NCBI GenBank assembly: GCA_009377445.1
Contig: WHUA01000010.1
Span: 62,001-126,000, forward strand
Source: Alphaproteobacteria bacterium
GTDB lineage: Bacteria; Pseudomonadota; Alphaproteobacteria; UBA8366
Direction of reading: 5' to 3'
Length of the DNA stretch: 64,000 nt
Shown here: positions 9,005 through 18,900 of the stretch, piece by piece
Numbering within the stretch: position 1 is the first letter of the stretch
Layout of the letters: every line of letters begins with the position of its first letter
Position numbers and translations under genes: made by a program
The notes under the pieces: model-generated
What the model saw: the letters and a program-made list of their open reading frames with translations, nothing else
Database searches by the model: none
What the model was told of the DNA's origin: nothing

Positions 9005-9280
9005 ACCGTTGTCCCGGAGCGCCTTGAGCACCGCGTCCGGGCCTTCGCCGTCCGCATCCTGGATACGGACGACGTGGTAGAGCTTCTCGCTCTCCAGGCT
9101 GGCGTAGCCGGCGGACGATTCGTTGCCGATCGGCTCGCTGCGGTCGTCGAGGGCGGCGGAAGCGAAGACGCGCGCCCGCGCCGCCGTGGGGGCGCGCACG
9201 ACGACTTCCGACCAGCGGCCGTAGTCGAGCCACGCTGCCGAAATATCGATTGCTGCCGGAACAATCCGCCAGACAGGCAT
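8993..9280 (-). CDS. small conserved-looking protein of unknown function
   Basis: 95 residues from ATG 9280, set by a strong GGAGG ribosome site 6 nt upstream. The same frame stays open for over 1 kb further, which hides the real gene inside a spurious long ORF antisense to the CoxD-like gene. The protein is soluble and mixed alpha/beta in character, starting MPVWRIVPAAIDISAAW and ending VLKALRDNGPSH. The pattern (residue-level variable address followed by a KLYHVVRIQDADGEG strand) was not recognised. It diverges from the CoxD-like ATPase gene 156 nt away. Confidence 0.7.
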   Translation of the reverse strand: MPVWRIVPAAIDISAAWLDYGRWSEVVVRAPTAARARVFASAALDDRSEPIGNESSAGYASLESEKLYHVVRIQDADGEGPDAVLKALRDNGPSH

Positions 9281-9436
9281 ATCGCGCCTCCGCTTCCCTC
9301 GCCTCCTCCGGACGCCCGCAGGACGAACGGCGCCCCGAAACCCCGGTTCCCGGCGGGCGGCCTGTTCGCCTGCGCGCGAATGCGCTAAAACCTCGGCGAA
9401 GCGCCAGACTCCAACCCCCAGGGACAGCCGACACGT

Positions 9437-10396
9437 ATGAACGACATGCCCAAAGCCGGCGCCCCAGACGGCGCCAAGACCGCCTCCGTCGACAGCATCG
9501 TCGAGGGGCTCGGCGGCGTCGGCTACATCGCGTCCCGCCGGATCGCGACCGCCATCTTCATCGCCCGCAACCTCAGCAAGCCGATCCTGGTCGAAGGATC
9601 GGCCGGCGTCGGCAAGACGGAGCTGGCGATTTCGACCGCGCAATGGCTCGGCCTGCCGCTGATCCGCATGCAGTGCTACGAGGGGCTGGACGAGTCCAAG
9701 GCGCTCTACGAATGGAAATACGGCAAGCAGCTCCTCTACACCCAGCTTCTCAAGGACAAGATGGGCGACACCCTCGCCGACGCGGACGGGCTGGACGAGG
9801 CCATGGAGCGGCTGCACGACTTCGGCGACCTGTTCTTTTCGGAGAAGTTCCTCGAGCCGCGGCCGTTGCTCAAGGCGCTGCGCCAGGAAAAGGGCGCGGT
9901 GCTGCTGATCGACGAGGTCGACAAGTCGGACGAGGAGTTCGAGGCCTTCCTGCTGGAGGTGCTCTCCGCCTTCCAGGTCTCGATCCCCGAGATCGGCACC
10001 ATCCAGGCCACCGTGGCGCCGCTCGTCTTCCTGACCTCGAACAACGTGCGCGAGATGGGCGACGCGCTGAAGCGCCGCTGCCTGCACCTGTTCATCCCGC
10101 TGCCGGACGCCAAGCTGGAGCAGCGCATCGTCGCCGCCCGCGTGCCCGGCATCGAGGACAGCCTCAGGCGGCAGCTCGTCGCCTTCGTGCAGATGCTGCG
10201 CGAGGAGGACCTCAAGAAGCTGCCGTCGATCTCGGAGACGCTGGACTGGGCGCGGGTGATGATGCTCCTGCACGTGGATTCGCTGGACGTGGAGCTGGTG
10301 CGCGACACGCTCAACGTGCTGCTCAAGTTCGAGCAGGACATCGAGGCCGTGCGGAAGAGCATCCCGGAGATCGTGCGAAAGGCGGCGCAAGCTTAG
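9437..10396 (+). CDS. MoxR-family AAA+ ATPase, CoxD-like
   Basis: 319-residue AAA+ ATPase. Walker A is GSAGVGKTE (about 55), Walker B is LLIDEVDK (about 156), and the sensor-1 region is FLTSNN. This subclass is typified by CoxD, a chaperone-like ATPase that helps mature the metal centre of molybdenum hydroxylases such as CO dehydrogenase. It is followed by a CoxE-like VWA protein, the usual partner. No molybdenum hydroxylase structural gene is adjacent; the only one in the window is 33 kb away. Confidence 0.88.
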   Translation: MNDMPKAGAPDGAKTASVDSIVEGLGGVGYIASRRIATAIFIARNLSKPILVEGSAGVGKTELAISTAQWLGLPLIRMQCYEGLDESKALYEWKYGKQLLYTQLLKDKMGDTLADADGLDEAMERLHDFGDLFFSEKFLEPRPLLKALRQEKGAVLLIDEVDKSDEEFEAFLLEVLSAFQVSIPEIGTIQATVAPLVFLTSNNVREMGDALKRRCLHLFIPLPDAKLEQRIVAARVPGIEDSLRRQLVAFVQMLREEDLKKLPSISETLDWARVMMLLHVDSLDVELVRDTLNVLLKFEQDIEAVRKSIPEIVRKAAQA

Positions 10397-10451
10397 CGAT
10401 GCGTTGCATGCTCCCAGCCACCTCAGAGAACGTGGGTTTGGCCCAGGTTTT

Positions 10452-10575
10452 CCCCTCTCCGCCCCGTGGGCGGAGAGGGTCAGGGAGAGGTGGTTGGCAC
10501 GGCAGTCACCACGATCACACCTCACCCGGCGCGCTGCGCGCGCCACCCTCTCCGCCACTCCGGCGGAGAGGGTAC
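10452..10575. repeat. CTCTCCGCC-type hairpin repeats
   Basis: Two stem-loop repeats with GGCGGAGAGGG arms, at about 10453-10476 and 10549-10571, separated by another GC-rich stretch. A related copy lies at 23286-23321. They occupy the 226-bp gap between the coxD-like and coxE-like genes, so that gap holds repeats rather than a missed gene. Possible intergenic mRNA-processing or attenuation site. Confidence 0.65.
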
Positions 10576-10622
10576 GGCTTGCGTCTTAGCCATATGCGAC
10601 AGGAGACGGGTAGGCTCGCCCT

Positions 10623-11948
10623 ATGCAGGAAACGCTCGAACACTTTCTCACCGCGCTCAGGGGGATGGAGGTCCAGGTCTCCCCCGCCGAGGCGATCGAC
10701 GCGCACCGCACGGTGGAGACCGTCGGCTATGCCGACCGCACGCTGCTGAAGGATGCGCTCTGCGCCGCACTGGCGAAGACGTCCGACGAGGTCACGCGCT
10801 TCGACTCCTGCTTCGACATGTTCTTCAGCCGCGACGAGTTCCGCCGACGGGCGGAAAGCGCCGCGATTCCCGGCGCGCCGGAGGTCGAACTGCCGCTGGC
10901 GCAACTGCTGCTCGGCGGCAGCGCGGCCGACCTCGCCCAGGCCATGGAGCAGGCGGCGAACGCGGCGGGCGCGGCCAACATCCGCTACGCCACCCAGCGC
11001 GGCCTGATGACCCGCCGCATCCTCGACCGCATGGGGCTTCGCGAGCTGGAAGCGCTGATCGCCACGCTGACGCGCTCGGACGCGCCGCCGTCGGTGGCGC
11101 TCGCGGGACGGCTCGAACAGGGCCGGACCGACCTGTTCGGGGAAGCGCGGCAGTACATCGCCCGGCAGTACGAGCTCTATGCCCGTGCCGCCGGAGAGCA
11201 ACTCCGCGAGGAATTCCTCCGCAAGACCGGGCTGTTCGCCATCCAGCAGCGCGATTTCGACCGCATGCGCCGGATCGTGCGGCGCATGGCGAAGCGGCTG
11301 GCGACGCGCTACGACCGGCGGCGCAAGCACACCAAGCGCGGCGTGCTGGACGTGCGCCGCACGCTCCGCCGCAGCATGCCGCATGGCGGCATTCCCTTCG
11401 AGACGGTGTGGAAGCAGACCAAGATCGACCGGCCCAAGATCGTGGTCATCTGCGACGTCTCGCAGTCGGTCGCCGCGGCGGCGCAGTTCCTCCTGCTGTT
11501 CCTCTATTCGCTGAACGAGGTGATCCAGACGCTCCGCGCCTTCGCCTTCTCCTCGCATCTGGTCGAGGTCAGCGAGATCCTCGAGAATCGGCCGGTGGAG
11601 CAGGCGATTCCGGAGATACTGGAGAAGATCGGCTTCCGCTCGACCGACTACGGCCAGGCGCTGGCCGACTTCGACGAAGAATTCATGGACGGCGTGGACC
11701 GGCGCACCACGGTCATCATCCTCGGCGACGGCCGCAGCAACAACGCCGATCCGCGCATCGACCTGATGCGCCGCCTGCACGACCGCTCCAAGTCCGTCAT
11801 CTGGCTCAACCCCGAGCCCGAAACCTTCTGGGGCAGCGGCGATTCCGAGATGCCGCGCTACCGCACCTTCTGCCACATCGCCAAGACCTGCAGCACGGTC
11901 GAGGACTTGGAACGCATCATCGACGACGTGCTGAAGAGCTATTATTGA
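10623..11948 (+). CDS. CoxE-like VWA domain protein
   Basis: 441 residues. The C-terminal half is a von Willebrand A domain with the metal-site motif DVSQS (about 278) and later GDGRSNN. The helical N-terminal half matches CoxE-like proteins. CoxE acts with CoxD in assembling the active site of molybdenum hydroxylases; the pair forms a MoxR-VWA chaperone module found with many other systems too. It follows the ATPase on the same strand across a repeat-filled gap. Its client here is unknown. Confidence 0.87.
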   Translation: MQETLEHFLTALRGMEVQVSPAEAIDAHRTVETVGYADRTLLKDALCAALAKTSDEVTRFDSCFDMFFSRDEFRRRAESAAIPGAPEVELPLAQLLLGGSAADLAQAMEQAANAAGAANIRYATQRGLMTRRILDRMGLRELEALIATLTRSDAPPSVALAGRLEQGRTDLFGEARQYIARQYELYARAAGEQLREEFLRKTGLFAIQQRDFDRMRRIVRRMAKRLATRYDRRRKHTKRGVLDVRRTLRRSMPHGGIPFETVWKQTKIDRPKIVVICDVSQSVAAAAQFLLLFLYSLNEVIQTLRAFAFSSHLVEVSEILENRPVEQAIPEILEKIGFRSTDYGQALADFDEEFMDGVDRRTTVIILGDGRSNNADPRIDLMRRLHDRSKSVIWLNPEPETFWGSGDSEMPRYRTFCHIAKTCSTVEDLERIIDDVLKSYY

Positions 11949-11950
11949 AT

Positions 11951-12096
11951 TTAAGGGTGCTCGCGGCGGATGGGACAAGCGGGGTGCGTGCTTCGACAGG
12001 CTCAGCATGAGGTTTTTTTCTCAATGCCACGAAGATTGCCCCTCATCCTGAGCCTGTCGAAGGACGCACAGCATTCGTGCAAGATACACAAATGCG
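11951..12096. repeat. copy 1 of a composite dispersed intergenic element
   Basis: This stretch is near-identical over long parts to 34907-35097. Both start (A/C)ATTT(A/G)AGGGTG, share ATGGGACAAGCGGGGTGCGT, hold paired TTCGACAGGCTCA-type arms around ATTGCCA-like sequence, and end in a GTGCAAGATA block. Each follows the 3' end of a plus-strand gene and is trailed by a G-rich GAGGGGAGGA tract. It has no coding capacity. It looks like a small non-autonomous element. Confidence 0.7.
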
Positions 12097-12224
12097 GTTC
12101 CCCTGCACGCGAGGGGGAGGATTTAGGTGGGGGGCCGCTCGCGAATAATTCAGACACCCGTCGCCGCATTCGGCGTTAATCTTTCTCCATCGCCCCCACC
12201 GGGCGCTTTCAAAGGAGAAGCATC

Positions 12225-12764
12225 GTGAGGACTGCAATCGTGCTCGGCGCGGCGCTCATCGCCGCGGCCGCCCTGCCCGCGCAGGCGGAGGACATCACGA
12301 TCAAAATGCGCGCCGTCACGGCCGCGGGCGTCGGCAAGGACATCGGAACCATTCGCGCGGTCGACACGAAGAACGGGCTTCGGCTCACCCCGAAGCTGAG
12401 CGGGCTTTCCGCCGGCCAGCACGGCTTCCATCTGCACGAGAAGGCGAGCTGCGGCTCGAAGGCGGCCGACGGCAAGACCGGGCCGGGCCTCGCCGCGGGC
12501 GGCCATTTCGATCCCGACGAGAGCGGCAAGCACGAGGGCCCGGAGGGCAAGGGCCACAAGGGCGATCTTCCCGCGCTCACCGTCGACGACAAGGGCAGCG
12601 CCACGAAGGCGGTGACCGCGCCGCACCTCGAGGTCGCGGATTTGTGGGGCCGCGCGCTCATGATCCACGACGGCGGCGACAACTACTCCGACCAGCCGAA
12701 GCCGCTCGGCGGCGGCGGCGGGCGCATCGCCTGCGGCACGATCAAGAAGGCCGGCGCGAAGTAA
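12225..12764 (+). CDS. sodC: periplasmic Cu/Zn superoxide dismutase
   Basis: 179 residues with a signal peptide (cleavage after PAQA, about residue 21), so periplasmic. It starts with GTG 12225, preceded by AGGAG. Metal ligands are visible: HGFHLHEK gives two Cu-binding His, GGHFDP and the following GHKGDLP segment give Zn/Cu ligands, and LMIHDGGDNYSD carries a further His and Asp region. A disulfide between the Cys in KASCG and IACG is expected. It converts superoxide to hydrogen peroxide. It is convergent with the dioxygenase, with 3 nt between the stops. Confidence 0.93.
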   Translation: MRTAIVLGAALIAAAALPAQAEDITIKMRAVTAAGVGKDIGTIRAVDTKNGLRLTPKLSGLSAGQHGFHLHEKASCGSKAADGKTGPGLAAGGHFDPDESGKHEGPEGKGHKGDLPALTVDDKGSATKAVTAPHLEVADLWGRALMIHDGGDNYSDQPKPLGGGGGRIACGTIKKAGAK

Positions 12765-12767
12765 TCC

Positions 12768-13616
12768 TCACACGGGCCGCGTGCCGTCCACCGTCACGCG
12801 GTTCATGTAGCGCCGGTAGCCGGGATAGTCGTTCAGCGCGTAATGCATCACGCAGCGATTGTCCCAGAACGCGATCGAGCCCTTCTCCCAGCGGAAGCGG
12901 CAAGTGAATTCCGGCCGCGTCGCGTGGTCGCAGAGATACTTGATCAGCGGCCGGCTCTCGTCCTCCGTCATGCCGGCGAAGCGGTGCGTCCGGATGATGT
13001 TGACGAACAGCGCCTTGCGCCCCGATTCCGGATGCGTGACGACGACCGGATGCTCGCATTCCGGCTCGTCCTCCTGGTTGTCCTGGCGCAGCTTGCTGGA
13101 CCGCGCGGAATTGCGCTCGCTCGCGACCTTGTTGGACTGGATGCGGTTGTCGTGGACCCCCTTCATGCCCGCGAGCATCCGCTTCATGCCGTCGGACAGC
13201 GCCTCGTAGGCGAGGTACTGGCTGGCGAACATGGTATCGCCGCCGGCCGGCGGAACGTCGAGCGCATAGAGGATCGAGCCGAGCGGCGGCGCCGGCAGGT
13301 GCGTCAGGTCGGAATGCCACACCCCGCCGATATTCTCCGTGTGCTCCGGGTCCTTGCGGATCGGGAAGATCTCCGGGTGCCCTTCCAGCGGCATGTAGCG
13401 CGGATGGATGTTGAGCGTGCCGAAGAGCCGCCCGAAGGCCTTGTGCTGCTCCTCGGTGATCTCCTGGTCGCGGAAGAAGATCACCAGATTCTCGATGAAG
13501 GCCCGCCGCACCTCGGCAAAGGTCGCATCGTCCAGCGGCTTCGCCAGGTCGACCCCGTGCACTTCCGCCCCGCAGGCGCCCGCGATGGGCCGGACCTCGA
13601 TCCGCTCGTACTTCAT
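12768..13616 (-). CDS. TauD/TfdA family dioxygenase
   Basis: 282-residue Fe(II)/2-oxoglutarate dioxygenase of the TauD/TfdA type. The start MKYERIEVRP is fixed by GGAGGAAAGG immediately upstream. The iron site is WHSDLTH (His-x-Asp) with the distal His in CVMHYALNDY, and a downstream Arg in YRRYMNR for the 2-oxoglutarate carboxylate. Such enzymes hydroxylate taurine, alkyl sulfonates, aryloxyacetates or related acids. It closely resembles the gene at 58776 (same PIAGA-GAE start, same GGDTMFA-Q core). It is divergent from the enolase-superfamily gene. Confidence 0.92.
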   Translation of the reverse strand: MKYERIEVRPIAGACGAEVHGVDLAKPLDDATFAEVRRAFIENLVIFFRDQEITEEQHKAFGRLFGTLNIHPRYMPLEGHPEIFPIRKDPEHTENIGGVWHSDLTHLPAPPLGSILYALDVPPAGGDTMFASQYLAYEALSDGMKRMLAGMKGVHDNRIQSNKVASERNSARSSKLRQDNQEDEPECEHPVVVTHPESGRKALFVNIIRTHRFAGMTEDESRPLIKYLCDHATRPEFTCRFRWEKGSIAFWDNRCVMHYALNDYPGYRRYMNRVTVDGTRPV

Positions 13617-13734
13617 CCTTTCCTCCGTTCGCTCCGGACTGCCCCGACTCTGCCACCTGACCGGCATCCGGAGCAAGCTGGGCGGATCGGCGCGGCGGCC
13701 CTATCATCGGCGCAGAAACCAGGAGAACCACCAA

Positions 13735-14853
13735 ATGGCGAAGATCACCGACGTTCGCGCCGCCCTCGTCCGCGTGCCGCTCGACAGCCCGACCTCGTTT
13801 TCGACCCGGCGCGTGACGGCGCGCGACTTCGTGCTGGTGCGGGTCGAGGCGGACGACGGCCACGCCGGCATCGGCTTCACCTATGGCGGCAGCGGCGGCG
13901 GCAACATCACCACGGCGGCAGTGCGCTCCCTCCTCCGCCCGGTGCTGATCGGCGAGGACCCGTTTCGCGTCGAGGGGCTGTGGGAAGCGATGTACCAGGA
14001 GTCGCTGCTGCAGGGCCGTACCGGATCGGCGATGCGGGCGCTGAGCGCCCTCGACATCGCGCTCTGGGACCGCAACGCGCGGGCCTGCGGCCTGCCGCTC
14101 TGGAAGCTGCTCGGCGGCTACGCGAAGGACTCCGTCCGCGCCTATGCCAGCGGCGGCTACTACCTCGACGGCAAGACGCCCCACATGCTGGCGGACGAGC
14201 TCGCCGGCTACTGCGCGATGGGCTTCGGCGGGGTGAAGATGAAGGTCGGCCGGCTCGGCCTCGCCGAGGAGGAGGACCGTATCTCGCACGCGCGCGACGC
14301 GATCGGCGCGGCCGACCTCATGCTCGACTGCAACAACGGCTGGCGCGACCTGGAGACGGCGCTCCGCTACATGGCCGTGTTCGAGCCCTACAGCCCGTAC
14401 TGGATCGAGGAGCCCTTCCTACCCGACGACCTGGAGAACCACGCCCGGCTCGCGCAGCAGACACTGGTGCCGGTCGCGACCGGCGAGATCGAGTCCGGCC
14501 GCTGGCGCTTCCAGCAGATCATCGACAAGGGCGCGGCGCTGATCCTGCAGCCGGACGCCGTCTGCTGCGGCGGCATCACCGAGTTCCGCCGCATCGCGGC
14601 CACCGCCGCGAGCCACGGCCTCTCCGTCTGCCCGCACGCCTACCACGAGCTGCACGTGCACCTGGCGGCGAGCCTGCCGAACGTGCCCTACGCCGAATGC
14701 TTCATCGACGACCGGATCGTGAATTTCCGGAAGCTGATCGACACGCAGGTGACGATAAAGGACGGGAGGCTGATGCTGCCGCATGGGCCGGGGCTGGGGT
14801 TCGCGTATCGGGACGACGCGATCGAGGAGTTCGCCGTCGAGGCGTGGGGCTAA
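13735..14853 (+). CDS. mandelate racemase/muconate lactonizing enzyme family protein
   Basis: 372-residue enolase-superfamily enzyme. An N-terminal capping domain leads into a barrel with the KxK-type base motif VKMKVGR, metal ligands in LDCNNG (Asp), WIEEP (Glu) and ATGEIE (Glu), and a His pair in CPHAYHE. AGGAG precedes ATG 13735. Members abstract the alpha-proton of a carboxylate and then racemise or dehydrate it; many are sugar acid dehydratases. The Lys and His pair fits the mandelate-racemase group. The substrate is not decidable here. Confidence 0.9.
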   Translation: MAKITDVRAALVRVPLDSPTSFSTRRVTARDFVLVRVEADDGHAGIGFTYGGSGGGNITTAAVRSLLRPVLIGEDPFRVEGLWEAMYQESLLQGRTGSAMRALSALDIALWDRNARACGLPLWKLLGGYAKDSVRAYASGGYYLDGKTPHMLADELAGYCAMGFGGVKMKVGRLGLAEEEDRISHARDAIGAADLMLDCNNGWRDLETALRYMAVFEPYSPYWIEEPFLPDDLENHARLAQQTLVPVATGEIESGRWRFQQIIDKGAALILQPDAVCCGGITEFRRIAATAASHGLSVCPHAYHELHVHLAASLPNVPYAECFIDDRIVNFRKLIDTQVTIKDGRLMLPHGPGLGFAYRDDAIEEFAVEAWG

Positions 14854-14854
14854 G

Positions 14855-15105
14855 ATGGATGCCGCGGACAAGCCGCGGCATGACGTCTAATATATTGCGA
14901 TATAAAACAAAATCGTCACTCCCCGGCTTGACCGGGGAGTCCATGGGCACGCCGCCCAAGTCTGCCGCTCATCTCTCATTGTTGGTCGCAGCCCAAACGT
15001 CGCGTGGACTCGCCGATCAAGTCGGCGAGTGACGACTTTTTATGAGTGTCACCGCATATATTCGCCCGGTGGAAGCATCGGAGCGATCAAGTCGGCGAGT
15101 GACGG
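14855..15105. repeat. four variable-stem palindromic repeats (REPIN-like)
   Basis: Copies lie at about 14855-14885, 14914-14946, 15005-15035 and 15081-15105. Each is a hairpin with outer borders like ATGGA...GTGACG and a loop of CAA/TTG type. Stems differ (GCCGCGG, CTCCCCGG, ACTCGCCG) yet each still pairs with its own partner arm. The first two face each other across an AT-rich 28-bp spacer. They fill the gap between convergent genes. Confidence 0.8.
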
Positions 15106-15117
15106 CTTCTTCATTCC

Positions 15118-15876
15118 TCACGTCATATACTCGCCCCCGTTCACGTGCAGCGTCTGCCCCGTGATGAACCGCGACGCCGGCTGGCACAAAAACCCCACCG
15201 CGTTCGCGATGTCGGTCGGCTCGCCCTTGAAGCCGATCGGGGGCGCGTCGGGGACGTTGGCCGGATGCGGGCCGGAGGTGGCGGAGCGCTGGCCGCCGAT
15301 CAGGCCCACGCTCACCGTGTTCACCGTGATGCCGTGCTGGCAGAACTCGCTCGAAAAGCTGCGCGTCATCGCGTCGAGGCCGCCCTTCCCCGCGTGCACG
15401 TGAACGCGCTCGGCGTAGCCCACGAGGTTGCCCGAGCCGCTGATGTTGACGATGCGGCCCCACTTCTGCCGGATCATGTGCGGCAGCACGGCGCGCGAGC
15501 AGAGGAAGGCGCCGTCGAGAATGATGTGGACGACGCGATGCCACTCCTCGAAGCTCAACTCCAAGGTCGGCACGCGGGCGCGGTCGGCGGCGTTGTTGAC
15601 CAGGATATCGACCGGCCCCAGCTCCTTCGCGATGGCGCCGGCCATGCCGGCCACGCCCTTCTCGTCCGTCACGTCGCAGATGTAGACACCGGCCTTCACG
15701 CCGAGCGCCTCCAGCTCCTTCTTCACCGCGTTCGCCTCGTCGACCGAGCGGCGCGTGTTGATCGCGACCGACGCGCCGTGGCGCGCCAGCTCCAGCGCGC
15801 TCGCCCGGCCCGACCGCCGGACCGCGCCGGTGATCAGCGCCACCTTGCCGGCAAGTGTCTTTTCACCGCCGCTCAT
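15118..15876 (-). CDS. short-chain dehydrogenase/reductase lacking the catalytic Tyr
   Basis: 252 residues from ATG 15876, preceded by GAGGAGGG. The Rossmann signature is ITGAVRRSG, the second motif LVNNAAD, and the active-site region NISGSG. In the usual Tyr-x3-Lys the Lys is present (Lys164) but the Tyr position is Val160 (V-H-A-G-K). The nearest Tyr is eight residues earlier. It may use another acid, bind NAD(P) without redox chemistry, or be inactive. The C-terminal GGEYMT ending is typical of the family, so the frame is intact. Confidence 0.87.
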   Translation of the reverse strand: MSGGEKTLAGKVALITGAVRRSGRASALELARHGASVAINTRRSVDEANAVKKELEALGVKAGVYICDVTDEKGVAGMAGAIAKELGPVDILVNNAADRARVPTLELSFEEWHRVVHIILDGAFLCSRAVLPHMIRQKWGRIVNISGSGNLVGYAERVHVHAGKGGLDAMTRSFSSEFCQHGITVNTVSVGLIGGQRSATSGPHPANVPDAPPIGFKGEPTDIANAVGFLCQPASRFITGQTLHVNGGEYMT

Positions 15877-15936
15877 GAGATTGGCCCTCCTCAGCCGCTG
15901 CCGATCCACCGGCATGGCGGCAGTATACAGCCGATC

Positions 15937-18900
15937 CTATTCCGCCGCGTTGCTGAGCGGCGTGACGGAGCCGCGCTCCATCTCGCGAAGCTCGCGGTCG
16001 AGCCGGACGCCGGCGTGCGCGCGGGCCGGGGCCAGGGGCGCCAGCAGGCTGTAGAAGACGGGGATCAGAACCAGGGTGAAGACCGTGGCTATGCCGAGGC
16101 CGCCGAGGACGACCCAGCCGATAGCGCTCCGCGCCTCGGCCCCGGCGCCGCTCCCGATTACGAGCGGCAAGGCGCCGAGAACCGTTGCCAGCATCGTCAT
16201 CATCACCGGCCGAAGGCGCGTCATGGCGGCAATGCGGACCGCCTCCTGAACGCGCTGGCCGCGGTCGCGCAGCTGGTCGGCGAACTCGACCACCAGAATG
16301 CCGTTTTTCGCCATCAGCCCGACCAGCATGATCAGGCCGATCTGACTATAGATGTTGAGCGTCGAGCCGGTGAGCTTCAGCGCGAACACGGCGGCGGCCA
16401 ATCCGAACGGCACCGTCAGGATGATGACGAGAGCGCTCAACAGGCTCTCGAACTGCGCCGCCAGGACCAGGAACACGATCAGGACCGCGATAACGAATGT
16501 GATGGATACCTCGTTCGACGTTTCCTCGAGCGTCGCCGCTTCGTTGATGAATCGCAGCCCGATGCCCGGCGGCAGGACGTCTTGCGCGATCTCTTTTATA
16601 TCGGTCACCGCCTGTTTCATGGTGTAATCGGGCGGCAGCACCGATTCGATTTCGATAGACCGTTTCTGCGCCGTCCGATCGAGCTCTGCCGCCGTGCCGA
16701 TCTCTTCGAGCGCGACGAAGGCGGACAGCGGCACGAGCTCCCCACGCTTGGTCGAAACGAAGAGGTTATGCAGGTCGCTGGGATCGTCGATCGCGCCGCT
16801 CGCGGAATCCAGAAGCACCGGTATGGAGCGGTCGTCCACGCTCAGCTCGACGACTTCGTAACCGTCGATCATCGCACGCAGCGTGTTGACGATTCCGTCG
16901 ATAGGCACGCTGAGATCCTCGGCGCGCCGGCGATCGACCTTGACAGTGAGCTGCGGCTGGGTCTGCTGATACTCGACCTCCGGGTCCTCCAACTGCGGAA
17001 GCCGCTCGTGCATCGCGACGAGGAACTTGTCGGCCGCCACCGCGATCTCCGGATACCGCGTACCGGTGAGCGCAAACTCGATGCTGCCCCCGGCCCGGCG
17101 CAGGTTCAGGCTGTTCGGCGCTCGAATCTGGGTCGTCGCGCCCGGAATGGCCCTGAGCTTGGGGCGCAGCTCGGCGGCGATCTCGGCCTGGCTACGCGAC
17201 CGCTCCGACCAGGGCGCGAGCGGCGCCGTGATCGAGACGCGGTTCATGTCCCAGCGGCCGACGATCGACAGGATATTCGTGATCTCGCCGCGTTCGCGGA
17301 GCGGCTCGAGTATAGCCTCGGCCTTCGCCGCCTGCCGGTCCATATATTCGAGACCGACCCCATCGGGTCCCTGCATCCGGATGTGTATGGCGCCCCGATC
17401 TTCCTTCGGCATCAATTCTTCGCCGATCGTCGGATATACCGCGACCGCGAGCAGGCCGATCAGGATCGCCGTGCCGACGGTCAGGAACCGGGCGGCCAAT
17501 GTGAACTCCAGGATCCGACGATATATCGACGACGCCCATTGCCCGATCTTCGACAGCCTCGAATCATCTCTGGCTTCGTCGCCTTCCGGATCGGACGGCA
17601 TGCGCGACGCCAGCATGGGACAGATCGAGAGGGCCACGAAGCCCGAGATTGCGACGGCGATGGCAAGCACGAAGCCGAATTCGGCAAACATCCTGCCGGC
17701 GGTGCTCGGCAGGAAGGCAATGGGGAGAAAGACAGCGACCAGCGTCGCCGTCGTCGCCACGACCGCAAAGAAGACCTGCCGCGTCCCGACGACGGCGGCT
17801 GCATATGATTTGTAGCCTTCCGTCCGCAGCCGCTGGATGTTTTCCACGACGATTATCGCATCGTCGACAATCAGCCCGGTAGCCAGGACCAGCGCCAGCA
17901 GCGTCAGGATGTTGACGGAAAAGCCGAGCAGCCAGATGGCCGCTATCGTCCCGCCCAGCGCGATCGGGATCGTCACGGCGGGAATCAGCGTCGGGCGCCA
18001 TGCGCCCATGAACAAGTAGATTACGCCCACCACCACCAGGATAGCGATGGCCAGGCTGATGACGACCTCCTTCACCGAACCCAGGATGAAATAGGAGTCG
18101 TCCGAGATTTTGACGACCCTCGCATCCTCCAGGCGCTCGTTCAGGTGCTCGATGGCGCGATCGACCGCGTCCGAAATCTCGATCGTATTGGATTGGGCTC
18201 GGCGCACGATCCCCAGAACGATCACCCGCGTGCCGTTGAGCATGCTGATGGTGTCCGAATCAGCCGGTCCGTAGAAGGCTTGCGCCACATCGCCCAGGTG
18301 GACGCCGGACCGCAGCTCGAGCGCTTCGACATCGGCGGAACGCCAGACCGATGCATCAGCGCGAACCAGAAGCTGCTGGTCGTCGGACTTGAAGCTCCCT
18401 GCCGGCACGTCGAGACTGGTGCTCTTGAGAACGTTGGCGACGTCGTCGATCGACAGGCCGAACCTGGCGAGGCGCATCGGCTGCACGACGATACGCAAGA
18501 CCTCCTCCTGATCGCCGAACGGATCGACGCTCGCCACCCCCGGGATCGCCGACAGCTCCGTGGCGATATCGTCCTCGACCAACCGCGTCAGGGCCTGCTG
18601 GGACAGGCTGTCGCTCACGACCGCGAGCTGGATGATGGGGGATGAGTCGGCATCCGCCTTTACGACGGTCACGTCCTCGACGCCTTCCGGCAATTCGCGC
18701 TCTACCGCCGCGACGGCCTCGCGAATGTCGTTGGCGGCCACGTCGAGACTGACGCTCGAATGGAATTCCGCCCGCACGCGGCCGTTGTTTTCCTCGCTGG
18801 CCGCGTTGATCGACTTGACGCCCGAAACACGCGCGACCGCACCCTCGAGCACGCTCGTGACCTCGGCGTCCATCGTCTCGGGCGAAGCGCCATCGAAAAA

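Noticed and set aside
8993..10558. 521-codon minus-strand frame as one gene
   Set aside because: Only its last 95 codons follow a real start with GGAGG; the rest is antisense to the CoxD-like gene.
15145..17808. Long plus-strand open frame of 887 codons
   Set aside because: It is antisense to the SDR and RND genes, has the Arg/Asp/Gln-rich composition typical of GC-rich shadow frames, and no motif or ribosome site.
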